A stretch of 64,000 nt of DNA, from the NCBI GenBank assembly GCA_035712345.1, contig DASTAY010000043.1:1-64000 (forward strand), written 5' to 3'. Shown here in pieces: positions 15,340 to 24,450 of the stretch. The DNA comes from VRUE01 sp035712345. Its GTDB lineage: Bacteria > Actinomycetota > Thermoleophilia > Solirubrobacterales > 70-9. Made by a program: the position numbers and the translations under genes. Numbering within the stretch: the first letter of the stretch is position 1; the number at the start of each line of letters is the position of its first letter. The notes under the pieces were generated by a model. It ran no database searches. It worked only from the letters and a program-made list of their open reading frames with translations, and had not been told where the DNA came from.

Positions 15340-15834
15340 CTACTTGATCACCTTGCCCGCGGCGGAGATGACGTACCAGTAGCCGCCGTTCAGGTCGATC
15401 GCCTGGCCCGTCGCTTTGCCCGGTTCGGTGTCGGCGACGTAGGTATAGAGCGGCCAGCCGGCGTAGGTGACTACTTCGCCGCCTTCGGGCGAGGGGTCAC
15501 TGCCGAGCAGGGAGGGCTTCACTTGCCCCGAACCGGCGGCCTTTTGCCCTTCTTCCAGCTTCAGAGGAGGCCAGACGGCGGCGCATTCGCTCACGCAGGT
15601 GACTTCCTTGCCCTTGTCGGGAGCGAAGACGTAAAGGGTCTTCCCTTCGCTGTCGACCAGCACCGGCCCCAGGCCCGAGAGGCTCTTGGCGGCGACCTTG
15701 ACCGGCGGCACCGACGTTTCCCGCGCGGCAGCTTCCCCGCCCGCCGTGGTCGTGGTGCCGCCGCTGCCGCTCCCACAACCGACGGCGAAAAGCACTGCGA
15801 CGGGCAGGACGAAAACTCCGATTAGCTTCTTCAC
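15340..15834 (-). CDS. secreted-repeat lipoprotein (COG4315 / Lipoprotein_15 type)
   Basis: 164 aa with a lipobox (VLFAVGC) after a short hydrophobic signal, so it is probably anchored outside the cell. Two copies of the family motif are visible: GKTLYVFAPDKGKEVTCVSE with CAAVWPPL, and the GWPLYTYVADTEPGKATGQ segment ending GGYWYVISAAG. These proteins have no established function; Cys and Trp are conserved. An 8-7-8 inverted repeat (15879-15901) lies 45 bp upstream, which may put the gene in the regulon seen further along. Confidence 0.88.
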   Translation of the reverse strand: MKKLIGVFVLPVAVLFAVGCGSGSGGTTTTAGGEAAARETSVPPVKVAAKSLSGLGPVLVDSEGKTLYVFAPDKGKEVTCVSECAAVWPPLKLEEGQKAAGSGQVKPSLLGSDPSPEGGEVVTYAGWPLYTYVADTEPGKATGQAIDLNGGYWYVISAAGKVIK

Positions 15835-15878
15835 GGCGACCTCCCGGCTGACGGTTTGGTCAGCCCGATCATCATCTT

Positions 15879-15901
15879 TTTACATATATGTGATGGGTAA
15901 A
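15879..15901. promoter_or_regulatory. 8-7-8 inverted repeat upstream of lipoprotein gene
   Basis: TTTACATA-N7-TGGGTAAA, two mismatches from symmetry, spacing identical to the perfect sites at 32502 and 41670. It lies 45 bp upstream of the minus-strand lipoprotein start. Confidence 0.5.
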
Positions 15902-15926
15902 ATAACAGGCGATCCCATCTGGCTCC

Positions 15927-18206
15927 TCAGCGGTCGATGGCCGCAGCCGCCCGCCGCCGCCGAGCCGCGGCGGCCAGATTCGCCAGCGCCGGGCGGACCT
16001 CCTCCCAACCGCGCGTCTTCAGGCCACAGTCCGGATTGACCCAGAGTCGGTCGCGGCCGACCCTGCGCTCGGCCAGCTCCAGCAGCTCCTCGATCTCCTC
16101 GATCGACGGCACCCGGGGCGAGTGGATGTCGTAGACGCCGGGACCGACCTCATTCGGGTAGGCGACGCCGTCGGTGAAGGCGTCGAGTACCTCCATGCCC
16201 GAACGCGAGGCCTCGATCGAGATCACGTCGGCATCAAGGCGGACGATGTCTTCGATCATGTCGTTGAACTCCGAGTAGCACATGTGAGTGTGGATCTGGG
16301 TCTCGGCCCGTGCTGGGGCGGTCGCCAGCCGGAAGCAGTCGATCGCCCAGCGCACGTAAGCCACGCGCTTGGCGAGGCGCAGCGGCAGGCCCTCGCGCAG
16401 GGCGGCCTCGTCGACCTGGATCGCCGCTGCGCCGGCGGCCTCCAGGTCGCGCACCTCGTCCTGGATCGCCAGGGCGATCTGGATGCAGGTCTCGCTTCGC
16501 GGCTGGTCGTCGCGGACGAAGGACCACTGCAGGATCGTCACCGGTCCGGTCAGCATCCCCTTCATCGGCTTGTCGGTCCGCGACTGCGCGTAGCGCCACC
16601 ACTCGACGGTCATCGCCCGCGGCCGCGAGACGTCGCCGAAGAGGATCGGCGGCTTCACGCAGCGGCTGCCGTAGGACTGGACCCAGCCGTTCGCGGAGAA
16701 GGTGAAGCCGGCGAGCTGCTGGCCGAAGTGCTCGACCATGTCGTTGCGCTCGGGCTCGCCGTGGACGAGCACGTCGAGGCCGATTTCCTCCTGGAATGCG
16801 ACCACCTCGTCGATCTGGCCACGGATGAACTCGAGGTAGGCGCCCTCGTCGAGCTTGCCTTCGCGCAGCTCGCGGCGGGCGGTGCGAATCGCGTCGGTCT
16901 GCGGATAGGAGCCGATCGTCGTCGTCGGCAGCTCGGGCAGGCCGAGGCGGTCGGCCTGCAGAGGACGGCGGACCTCGAACGGGGCCGGCCGGGCGTAGTC
17001 GCTAGGCCCCAGCGTCCCGACCCGCTTGCGCACCGTCGGATCGTTGGTATGAGTGGAGGTGCGTCGTGCGGAGATGGTCGCCCGGGCGGCGGCGAGAAGC
17101 TCGCTGCGCTCAGCGGGTCGATCGACCGCCGCTCGTAGCATTTTCAGCTCGGCCAGCTTCTCGGTGCAGAAGGCGAGCCAGGGGCGGATCTCGGGATCGA
17201 TGCCCTCCTCGCGCGCGGCCTCGTAGGGGACGTGCAGCAGCGAGCAGGAGGGGGCGATCGTGATCCGCTCGTCGCCGAGCGCGGCGCTCGCCGCATCGAT
17301 CCAGTCGAGCGCCCGGTCGGGGTCGGCGACCCAGATGTTGCGGCCGTCCAGCACCCCGAGCGAGAGCCGCGTCGGCCCCTCCCGCAAGGTGGCAAGGGCC
17401 TGCGCCAATTGCTCGGGGGCGCGGACGAGGTCGAGGTGCAGCTCGGCGGGTGCCAACTCGGCGATCAGGTCGAGGGCCACCGGGTCGAGGCCGACGAAGT
17501 AGGTAGCGAGGCTGAGGTCTGCTGCACTCGCGTCGGCCAGCTTCCGCCAGGCGCCGGCAAAAGCTTCGAGCTCCGCTCCGTTCCGATCGACCGCTAGGTA
17601 GGGCTCGTCGACCTGGACCTCTGTCGCGCCCGCAGTGCTGAGCTCGCTCAGCAGTTGCGCATAGACCGGCACGAGGTCGTCCAGTAGCTTGAGCGGCTGC
17701 TCCAAACCCTTGGACAGCAGCAGGAAGCTGACCGGGCCGAGCACGACCGGCCGTGTCGCGATCCCCAGCGCAGCTGCCTCGCGTAGTGGGCCGCTCCAGT
17801 GATCGGCGCACAACTCGAAGCGCTGGCGGGGCTCAAGCTCTGGGACGAGGTAGTGGTAGTTCGTGTCGAACCACTTCGTCATCTCCAGCGGGCGCTGCTC
17901 GGCGGTGCCGCGCGCCAACGCGAAATAGTCGCTGAGACTCCCGCGATTGAGCTCGCCGAAGCGAGACGGAGTCGCGCCCAGCGCCCAGGCGGTGTCGAGA
18001 ACGTGGTCATAAAGGCTGAAGTCGCCGCACGGGATCACGTCGATCCCTGCCGCATGAGCTCTTTTCCAGTTGGCGCTGCGAAGGGCTCGCGCCGTCTCCA
18101 GGAGCTCCTCTTCGCCGGTCTTTTCGGCCCAGAAAGCCTCCAGGGAGAACTTCAACTCCCGGTCAGGACCAACACGGGGAAGCCCCAGGACGGCGGTGCG
18201 TGCCAT
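15927..18206 (-). CDS. metE: cobalamin-independent methionine synthase
   Basis: Transfers a methyl group from methyltetrahydrofolate-triglutamate to homocysteine. At 759 aa it is standard length with the two-barrel layout. Zinc-ligand regions are intact: HTHMCYSEF (His and Cys), the following Glu segment, and NPDCGLKTRGW near the C-terminus. LPTTTIGSYPQT opens the catalytic barrel. The start is ATG 18206 with an AAGG/GAGGG stretch just upstream. Only 40 bp separate it from the upstream sulfurtransferase gene, leaving no room for a cobalamin or SAM riboswitch; the two may form a sulfur-metabolism unit. Confidence 0.95.
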   Translation of the reverse strand: MARTAVLGLPRVGPDRELKFSLEAFWAEKTGEEELLETARALRSANWKRAHAAGIDVIPCGDFSLYDHVLDTAWALGATPSRFGELNRGSLSDYFALARGTAEQRPLEMTKWFDTNYHYLVPELEPRQRFELCADHWSGPLREAAALGIATRPVVLGPVSFLLLSKGLEQPLKLLDDLVPVYAQLLSELSTAGATEVQVDEPYLAVDRNGAELEAFAGAWRKLADASAADLSLATYFVGLDPVALDLIAELAPAELHLDLVRAPEQLAQALATLREGPTRLSLGVLDGRNIWVADPDRALDWIDAASAALGDERITIAPSCSLLHVPYEAAREEGIDPEIRPWLAFCTEKLAELKMLRAAVDRPAERSELLAAARATISARRTSTHTNDPTVRKRVGTLGPSDYARPAPFEVRRPLQADRLGLPELPTTTIGSYPQTDAIRTARRELREGKLDEGAYLEFIRGQIDEVVAFQEEIGLDVLVHGEPERNDMVEHFGQQLAGFTFSANGWVQSYGSRCVKPPILFGDVSRPRAMTVEWWRYAQSRTDKPMKGMLTGPVTILQWSFVRDDQPRSETCIQIALAIQDEVRDLEAAGAAAIQVDEAALREGLPLRLAKRVAYVRWAIDCFRLATAPARAETQIHTHMCYSEFNDMIEDIVRLDADVISIEASRSGMEVLDAFTDGVAYPNEVGPGVYDIHSPRVPSIEEIEELLELAERRVGRDRLWVNPDCGLKTRGWEEVRPALANLAAAARRRRAAAAIDR

Positions 18207-18246
18207 AGACCTTGCCCTCGATGACCTGATTCAAGCGCCTGGGCGA

Positions 18247-19091
18247 CTACTGGGCCGACTTCTCGATCGGGACGCCGACGAGGTTGCCCCACTCGGTCCA
18301 GGAGCCGTCGTAGTTCTTGACGTCCTCGGTCCCCAGCAGCTCGTGCAGGACGAACCAGGTATGGGCCGAGCGCTCGCCGATCCGGCAGTAGGCGATCACC
18401 GGGCGCCCGCCGGCGAGGACCCCCTCTTCGATGTAGAGCTCGCGCAGCTCCTGCGCCGATTTGAAGGTCCCGTCCTCGTTCACGGCTTGCGACCACGGGA
18501 CCGAGGCGGCGCCGGGAATGTGGCCGCCGCGTTGTGCGCCCTCCTGCTCGTAGCCGGGCGCCGTGATCAGCTCGCCCGAGAACTCCTGCGGGCTGCGTAC
18601 GTCAACCAGGCTCGTGCCGTTCTCCAGGGTTGCCTGGACCTCGTCGCGGTAGGCGCGGATCGAGTCGTCGCCGGGTTTGGCGTCGAAGGTCGCCACCGGG
18701 TGCGACGGGACCTCGCTGCTCGTCTCACGCCCCTCGGCGACCCACTTTCGCGTGGGCCGTCAACCAGCTTCACCTTGTCGTGGCCGTAGTAGAGGAAGTA
18801 CCAGTAGGTGTAGGCGGCGAACCAGTTGTTGCGGTCGCCGTAGAGGACGACGGTGTGGTCGTTGGAGATGCCGCGGCTCCCCATCAGCTCGCCGAAGGCC
18901 TCGGCGTCGAGGAAGTTCCGGCTGACTTGGTCTTGGAGGTCTGCCTGCCAATCAAAGCCGATCGCGCCGGGGATGTGGCCCTCAAGGTAGAGGGCCGGGT
19001 TCTCATCGACCTCGACGATCCGGACCGAGTCGTCGTCGAGGTGCTCGGCGACCCAGTTGGTATCGACCAGTACGTCCTTTTCGTAGCTCAT
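18247..19091 (-). pseudogene. tandem-rhodanese thiosulfate sulfurtransferase, frameshifted
   Basis: The first rhodanese domain reads from ATG 19091 (MSYEKDVLVDTNWVAEHLDD) to DKVKLVDG. The frame then shifts near 18748-18757, where the expected GGRxKWVAEGRE continues in another frame (RKWVAEGRETSSEVPSHPVA), and the second domain runs to 18247. The catalytic loop of domain 2 is intact (YCRIGERSAH). A single missing base accounts for the break. Apart from this it would be a normal ~281-aa SseA/CysA2-type enzyme. It could be a recent inactivation or a sequencing/assembly error. A weak 8-7-8 inverted repeat lies 68 bp upstream. Confidence 0.85.
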
Positions 19092-19158
19092 TTCAGCCTC
19101 CAGAAGTCTCTCGTCGCCATTGCCTAGATTCCGATCGGAGTTCAGACTTTTCTGCGTA

Positions 19159-19181
19159 TTTACCCAATGTGACTAAGAAAA
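19159..19181. promoter_or_regulatory. weak 8-7-8 inverted repeat upstream of rhodanese gene
   Basis: TTTACCCA-N7-TAAGAAAA. The TTTACCCA half is the exact complement of the right half of the site at 15879. Symmetry is poor, so this is tentative. Confidence 0.3.
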
Positions 19182-19236
19182 AGGTTTAGCTACGAAGAGT
19201 GGGCGCGGACCGAGAGAAGGTCCCCGTCGTCCTCCA

Positions 19237-20118
19237 TCAGAACTCCCTGGGGGCTGGGCTGCTCGTCGGCCAGCCGCCCGACTCAGGGTCTATGGCGGTG
19301 AGATAAGGGATCAACAAGGGACATTTTGCCGAGCGGGTGAGGTGCTTGGACGTGCGGTCGAGCACCAAACGCCCTTCTGGCCCCCCGCGGCGGGACCCGA
19401 GCAGCAGCAGATCGACTTCTTCTCCAAAGCTTCCGAGCTCCTCGACGGGCAGTCCATAAGCCGCTCGCGCGATCACGTGGTCGAACTCGCTGAGCTGGCG
19501 CAGCATCTCGATGAGGCGTGAGTCGGTCCCCACGGCGCTGTTCAGCGTGGCCAGCTTGGAACCGTTGAACCGAACCGTCGCGGCAATGATCAGGACACGG
19601 ATCTCGATATCTCCGCGCCCGGCAAGCTCGCGCGCCTCGGAAAGGGCTGCTTGGCTCTCGGCCGAGGCGTCATATCCCACGCCGATGACCTCGATCGGCA
19701 CCGGGGACTCGGCATATCCCCGCGGCGGAATTGCTACCGCGCAGGGGGCGCATTGAAGCGAGTCGCGCGTATCGTCCCCGGCCAGCACACGGCCAACGAC
19801 GCCACGGTGGCAGGTGCCCACGATCAGGAGATCGCCGGCGTTTTCCTCGGCATAGCGGCGCAAGCCGGCAGCGACTGACGCCGCCCCGATGCTGGCCAGC
19901 TCGGCCACTCCACCAGCCTTGTCCCGTTCCCTCTCCAGCAACTGCCGGGCCTCGTCCTGCGCCGAGGAATCGAATTCGTGGACGACGGCGGTGGTCGTTT
20001 CCAGGTGGACATGGACCAGGCTGAGCTGTCCTTGGCTGTCTAGAAGACGACAAGCAAGAGCGACCGCATCGCGGCCACCGCTCCTACCGTCAACTCCGAC
20101 GATTACGTTCCTGAACAT
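19237..20118 (-). CDS. universal stress protein with two UspA domains
   Basis: 293 aa. Domain 1 begins FRNVIVGVDGRSGGRDAVAL and ends LLIVGTCHRGVVGRVLAGD; domain 2 begins IEVIGVGYDASAESQAAL and ends LLLLGSRRGGPEGRLVL with KCPLLIPY. Both keep the G-2x-G-9x-G(S/T)-type nucleotide segment in recognisable form. Start ATG 20118 has AAGAGGGG upstream; the frame is open beyond but overlaps the sigma factor. It overlaps the ECF sigma gene by 16 bp, implying cotranscription and probably co-regulation by stress. Confidence 0.88.
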   Translation of the reverse strand: MFRNVIVGVDGRSGGRDAVALACRLLDSQGQLSLVHVHLETTTAVVHEFDSSAQDEARQLLERERDKAGGVAELASIGAASVAAGLRRYAEENAGDLLIVGTCHRGVVGRVLAGDDTRDSLQCAPCAVAIPPRGYAESPVPIEVIGVGYDASAESQAALSEARELAGRGDIEIRVLIIAATVRFNGSKLATLNSAVGTDSRLIEMLRQLSEFDHVIARAAYGLPVEELGSFGEEVDLLLLGSRRGGPEGRLVLDRTSKHLTRSAKCPLLIPYLTAIDPESGGWPTSSPAPREF

Positions 20119-20807
20119 CGTGGGCCCCTCTTTCGATGAGGGTCCTGCACCCCCGGTCGGCGACCTCCGATGGCCGCCCGGAGCTTTTGGCGTGCGTCGT
20201 GCATGGTCTTGTAGATCGCCCCGCGGCTCGTGTTCAGCCGGGCGGCCAGAACGTCGACCGGGACATCGTTGAGCGCGACCGAGACGAGAACTACACGCTG
20301 ATGGGCGCTGAGATCGGTCGTAATCGCCTCCTTCAGTGCGGCGAATAGCTCCTTCATCTCTAGATCCTCCTGAGCCGTTGAACCGCAGCTGGCGAACCGA
20401 GTCCAACTGTCGGGCTCGGTCGGTATCTCCCGTCCTTGCCAGGCGCGAGAGCGAACGGTCGCCGCGGCTTCCAACAGGGCGAACTTGTAGGCCCAGGTGG
20501 TGAAGCGGCTTTCGCCGCGGAAGCCATCGAGCTTGCGGAGCACCGCAAGGAGAGCGTCGTCGGCGCTCTGCTGAGCGAGGTCGTCGTAGTCATCGCCCCA
20601 TAGATGGGGAAGTGCCGCGCGGCAACGGTTAACCTCAAGTCGTGCCCCTTTGAGAAGCAATGAACGCAGCTCCTCGATCCCCGCCTCGAGGTGGGGGCTT
20701 CCGGGTGTGAGTCGTTCGATCCACGCTTGCGACTCCGGGTCGTCGATACCGCGTCCGATTTCATGCCTGCTCGGCATGAGGGCTGGGCGGTCCGAGGTCC
20801 CGATCAT
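20103..20807 (-). CDS. ECF-family RNA polymerase sigma factor
   Basis: About 234 aa. Region 2 is visible as DDLAQQSADDALLAVLRKLD followed by GFRGESRFTTWAYKFALLEA, and region 4 as LSAHQRVVLVSVALNDVPVD with LAARLNTSRGAIYKTMHDAR. ATG 20807 is taken as the start; ATG 20777 is possible and the frame is open to 20963. It is followed by the UspA gene on the same transcript and diverges from a ferredoxin-reductase gene; no anti-sigma factor is adjacent. Confidence 0.85.
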   Translation of the reverse strand: MIGTSDRPALMPSRHEIGRGIDDPESQAWIERLTPGSPHLEAGIEELRSLLLKGARLEVNRCRAALPHLWGDDYDDLAQQSADDALLAVLRKLDGFRGESRFTTWAYKFALLEAAATVRSRAWQGREIPTEPDSWTRFASCGSTAQEDLEMKELFAALKEAITTDLSAHQRVVLVSVALNDVPVDVLAARLNTSRGAIYKTMHDARQKLRAAIGGRRPGVQDPHRKRGPRCSGT

Positions 20808-20990
20808 GTCAACAGCGTTACGGTTTGCCGCGCTACAAGCTATGGGCAGGAATGCCCATCTCGGCTCAAGGCCAGAGGCACGCAGGTCAAGGACTTTGAC
20901 GTCTGAGGTAAGACGGCGGGTCAATCGCACGCTAAGCACGTAGAGCCGAGATCCAGGCCACATCGGAGCACGATCGGAGAGGCGGTAGGC

Positions 20991-22232
20991 ATGAGCAAAA
21001 AGCGGACCTTCATCATCGTCGGTGCGAGCCTGGCGGGTGCAAAGGCCGCTGAGGAGCTGCGCGAGCGAGGATTCGACGGAAGGGTGCTGCTGATCGGGTC
21101 GGAGTCCGAACGGCCCTATGAACGGCCGCCGCTGACCAAGGACTACCTGCGCGGCGAGTCAGACCGCGAGTCGATCTTCGTTCACGAGGAGGACTTCTAT
21201 GCCCGGCACGAAATCTCGCTATTGGCGGATACGACTGTGTCTGCGATCGATCCCGCCAAGGCGAGCGTCACGTTGCAGGACGGCCGCGAGCTCGGCTACG
21301 ACCGACTTCTTCTTACGACCGGCGCCGAGCCCCGACGAATCACGGTTCCGGGGGCTGAGCTGGAGGGCATCCATTATCTGCGAACCCTCGCCGATTGCGA
21401 CCTGCTGCGGGATCGTCTGAATCGCGGCGGCGGCATCGCGGTGGTGGGAGCCGGCTGGATCGGCAGCGAGTTCGCCGCATCGGCTCGCCAGGCCGGCCAC
21501 GAGGTCACTCTGATCGACCCGACCGCTCTGCCCAACGAACGGATCTTCGGACCTGAGATTGGGGCCTTCTATCGCGATGTGCATGCTCGGCACGGCGTCG
21601 AATTGGCCCTGGGCGAGGGCGTCGAGGCCTTCGAGGGCGACGGCGCGCTTGCGCGAGTGCGCACCAGCAGTGGCCGGGTGGTCGACTGCGATCTGGCCGT
21701 CGTCGGAATCGGCGTGATTCCGCGCCTGGAGCTCGCCAGGGCTGCCGGTCTGTCGATCGATAACGGAATCCTCGTCGACGATGGGCTGCAGACTTCGGCG
21801 CCAGGGATATTCGCCGCCGGCGACGTGGCGAGTGCCTGGCACCCGTTCTACGAGAAGCGCATCCGCGTCGAGCACTGGTCCAACGCACTCAACCAGGGGC
21901 CGGCCGCGGCCGGCGCGATGCTGGGAGAGCCGGTCAGCTACGACCACATTCCCTACTTCTTCTCCGATCAATACGACGTCGGCATGGAGTACTCGGGGTA
22001 CGCGCCCGACTGGGACGAGGTCGTCTTCCGGGGTGAGCGGGCAAGCGGCGAGTTCATCGCCTTTTGGCTGCGTGGCGGGCGGGTGGTCGCGGGTATGAAC
22101 GTCAACGTCTGGGAGGTCAACGACCAGATCCGGTCCTTGATCGGCTCTCGCCAGATCCTCGACGCCGCCGAACTGGCCGACCCCGATACGCCGCTCGGCT
22201 CGTTGAGCGGCGTATCGGTGAGCGGAAGCTAG
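20991..22232 (+). CDS. FAD-dependent ferredoxin reductase-type oxidoreductase
   Basis: 413 aa pyridine-nucleotide disulfide-reductase fold of the ferredoxin/putidaredoxin reductase type. FAD-binding FIIVGASLAGAKAAEELRE at the N-terminus, the PYERPPLTKDYL signature, NAD(P)-binding GGIAVVGAGWIGSEFAA, the FAD motif PGIFAAGDVASAWHP, and the C-terminal VEHWSNALNQG. It may pass NAD(P)H electrons to ferredoxins such as those at 32546 and 60846 (inference). The start is ATG 20991. A perfect 14-bp hairpin lies within the last codons. Transaldolase follows 10 bp downstream. Confidence 0.9.
   Translation: MSKKRTFIIVGASLAGAKAAEELRERGFDGRVLLIGSESERPYERPPLTKDYLRGESDRESIFVHEEDFYARHEISLLADTTVSAIDPAKASVTLQDGRELGYDRLLLTTGAEPRRITVPGAELEGIHYLRTLADCDLLRDRLNRGGGIAVVGAGWIGSEFAASARQAGHEVTLIDPTALPNERIFGPEIGAFYRDVHARHGVELALGEGVEAFEGDGALARVRTSSGRVVDCDLAVVGIGVIPRLELARAAGLSIDNGILVDDGLQTSAPGIFAAGDVASAWHPFYEKRIRVEHWSNALNQGPAAAGAMLGEPVSYDHIPYFFSDQYDVGMEYSGYAPDWDEVVFRGERASGEFIAFWLRGGRVVAGMNVNVWEVNDQIRSLIGSRQILDAAELADPDTPLGSLSGVSVSGS
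22183..22218 (+). terminator. strong hairpin inside the 3' end of the reductase gene
   Basis: CCGATACGCCGCTC (22183-22196) pairs perfectly with 22205-22218 across an 8-nt loop, ending 14 bases before the stop codon's last base. No U tract follows. It may attenuate transcription into the transaldolase gene or stabilise the upstream mRNA. Confidence 0.45.
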
Positions 22233-22242
22233 GAAGCGAGGA

Positions 22243-23361
22243 ATGCCCCCCAACGCGAATCTTGTCAGGCTGCACGAGGCTGGCGTTTCGATCTGGCTGG
22301 ACACGCTCTCCCGCCGGCTGCTCGACAGCGGCGAGTTTGCCGCCCTGATCCGAGACTGCAGCGTCACCGGCGCCACCTCGAACCCGACGATCTTCGCCAA
22401 GGCGATCACCGGCTCAGACCTCTACGACGAGCAGTTGCAGCGTCTGTCCGCCGTTGGCGGCACCGACCTTCAGGAGCTGTTCTTCGCGCTGGCTCTCGAC
22501 GATGTCCGTGCGGCCGCCCGTGAGCTGCGTCCCGCCTATGACGCCAGTGACGGTCGCGACGGCTTCATCTCATTCGAGTGCACCCCGGATCTCGCCGACG
22601 ACACGGAGGCCACCGTCGGCCAGGCAACGGATCTCTGGAAGCGCCTTGCGCAGCCCAACGTGATGATCAAGGTTCCCGCCACCCGCGCGGGCCTACCGGC
22701 GATAGAGGAGCTCACGCGCCGCGGGATCAACGTCAACGTGACGTTGCTCTTCGCAATCGAGCGCTACGAGGAGGTGATCGACGCTTATCTGCGGGGACTG
22801 AGCCTTCGTGCCCAGGAAGGCGAGCCGATCGACGGGATCGCATCGGCGGCGTCGTTCTTCCTCTCACGCATCGACACCAAGGTCGACGCCCAACTCGTCG
22901 AGCACTCGCCGTTGCGTGGCCGGGTGGCGATTGCCAGCGCCCGTGTTGCCTATCAACGCTACCTCGCCAAATTCTCCGGCCGAGAGTGGCGGCGCCTGGT
23001 GGATCTCGGCGCCCGCCCGCAGCGACCGCTGTGGGCGAGTACGGGGACCAAGAACTCCGCCTACTCCGACATCCTCTACGTAGCCGAGCTGATCGGTCCC
23101 GGGGTGATCAACACGATGCCCGAGCCGACGCTGCGCGCCTTCGCCGACCACGGCGAGGTCGTCGAAACCCTCACCATCGACCCGGCCGGTGCCGTACAGA
23201 TCCTTGTCGACGCCGCGGCCGCCGGGGTGGATCTCACAGCCATCGCTGCGGGGCTCGAACGCGAGGGTCTCGAGTCCTTCTGCGGCTCCTATCGCCAATT
23301 GCTCGCCTGTATCGAGAGCGAGCTCGGCAGAGTGAGAGCGGACCAGCTGTCTCCCGGATAG
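22243..23361 (+). CDS. tal: transaldolase
   Basis: 372 aa, the longer actinobacterial type. It transfers a dihydroxyacetone unit between sugar phosphates in the pentose phosphate pathway. The segment VTGATSNPTIFAKAI opens the barrel; the Schiff-base lysine is in NVMIKVPATRAGL; the LWASTGTKN and VINTMPEPTL segments of the family are present. The start is ATG 22243, after AGGAAGCGAGGA. It probably shares a transcript with the upstream reductase. Confidence 0.94.
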   Translation: MPPNANLVRLHEAGVSIWLDTLSRRLLDSGEFAALIRDCSVTGATSNPTIFAKAITGSDLYDEQLQRLSAVGGTDLQELFFALALDDVRAAARELRPAYDASDGRDGFISFECTPDLADDTEATVGQATDLWKRLAQPNVMIKVPATRAGLPAIEELTRRGINVNVTLLFAIERYEEVIDAYLRGLSLRAQEGEPIDGIASAASFFLSRIDTKVDAQLVEHSPLRGRVAIASARVAYQRYLAKFSGREWRRLVDLGARPQRPLWASTGTKNSAYSDILYVAELIGPGVINTMPEPTLRAFADHGEVVETLTIDPAGAVQILVDAAAAGVDLTAIAAGLEREGLESFCGSYRQLLACIESELGRVRADQLSPG

Positions 23362-23433
23362 GGCTATTGGCGCCGGGTCCGAATGCCCATTGACGCTGTG
23401 GAGCAAAGGGAGGACGGTGGGAAGGAGGTGATG

Positions 23434-24450
23434 ATGTCGCTGCCGCAAAATAATTCTCTTCGCCCCGGGCCTGACAAGCGCCTTCCTCTGCTCTGGCGAG
23501 CATTTTTCGCCAGTGCGCTGATCATGGCCGGTGCAGCGCTGCTGCTCGTCTTCACCCCGGTTACGATCCACGCTTCGGTCACTCCCGGCCAATTGGGGAT
23601 CATCCTGTCTGGGCTGGCCCTGATGCTATTGGCCAATCTCTGGGTCCTGCGTCGAGTCTTGGCCCCGCTTCGGAAGTTGACTGCGCTGATGGCGAGAATC
23701 GACCCCGATCGGCCCGGGGAACGGATTACCGACATCGGGAGCTACGGCCCCGATGTCGCCGCCCTCAGTAGCGCCTTCAACCAGATGCTCGACCGGCTCG
23801 AGCGCGAGCGACGAGAGAGCGCTCGGGTCGCCCTTGCGGCCCAGGAAGGTGAGCGCCAGCGGCTGGCCGCTGAGTTGCACGACGAGATCGGACAGACTCT
23901 GACCGCGGCGGCGATTCAGATCGAGCACGCCGCCGACGTCGGCCATGACTCACCGGCGGACCTGCGCCGGATCGCCGATGCCGTTCGTGGGAGCCTTGAC
24001 GAAGTCCGTCGCATCGCCCGCGAGTTGAGGCCCGAGGCACTCGATGACCTCGGCTTGATCAATGCCCTCATTTCCCTCTGCTCGCGGCTGGCCTCGCAGG
24101 GAAGCCTGCGCATAGAGCGCCGACTGGAGAAGCTCCCCGATATTCCGCTCGGCCTGGAGTTGGTCATCTACCGGGTGGCGCAGGAGAGCCTGACCAACGT
24201 CGTCCGCCACGCGCAGGCTTCGAAGGCGACGTTGAGCCTCAGCGGCGGGCCAAATAAGGCGACTCTCTCGATTGTCGACAACGGTCGCGGCCTGCCTCCC
24301 GATCTCCCGGCCCGCACCGCCGGGATCAGCGGCATGCGCGAACGGGCCCGGCTGGTCCACGGAACGCTGGAAATCGAGTCGAGGCCCGGCGAGGGCACGA
24401 GTGTGCGCCTTGAGCTGCCCTGGGAAGAGACGAATGCCCGTTCCGCTTAA
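23434..24450 (+). CDS. membrane sensor histidine kinase, NarX/DesK type (HisKA_3)
   Basis: About 338 aa. Two membrane segments at roughly 20-42 and 50-70 with only a very short external loop, a HAMP-like region to ~120, dimerisation/phosphoacceptor helix RQRLAAELHDEIGQTLTAAA with His149, and an ATPase domain with DNGRGLPPDL and GMRERARLVHG. ATG 23434 is chosen because AGGAGG ends five bases before it; ATG 23431 is equally placed. The tiny periplasmic loop argues against binding a soluble ligand there; membrane or HAMP-mediated sensing is more likely. It overlaps its response regulator by 17 bp. Confidence 0.9.
   Translation: MSLPQNNSLRPGPDKRLPLLWRAFFASALIMAGAALLLVFTPVTIHASVTPGQLGIILSGLALMLLANLWVLRRVLAPLRKLTALMARIDPDRPGERITDIGSYGPDVAALSSAFNQMLDRLERERRESARVALAAQEGERQRLAAELHDEIGQTLTAAAIQIEHAADVGHDSPADLRRIADAVRGSLDEVRRIARELRPEALDDLGLINALISLCSRLASQGSLRIERRLEKLPDIPLGLELVIYRVAQESLTNVVRHAQASKATLSLSGGPNKATLSIVDNGRGLPPDLPARTAGISGMRERARLVHGTLEIESRPGEGTSVRLELPWEETNARSA

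Noticed and set aside
10590..15340. Integrated element bounded by tRNA-Ala direct repeats
   Set aside because: No duplicate of the tRNA 3' end and no integrase were found in the window, so the mobile-element idea remains unproven.
18207..18246. Cobalamin or SAM riboswitch upstream of metE
   Set aside because: Only 40 bp separate metE from the upstream gene, too short for either class, and no conserved box is visible.
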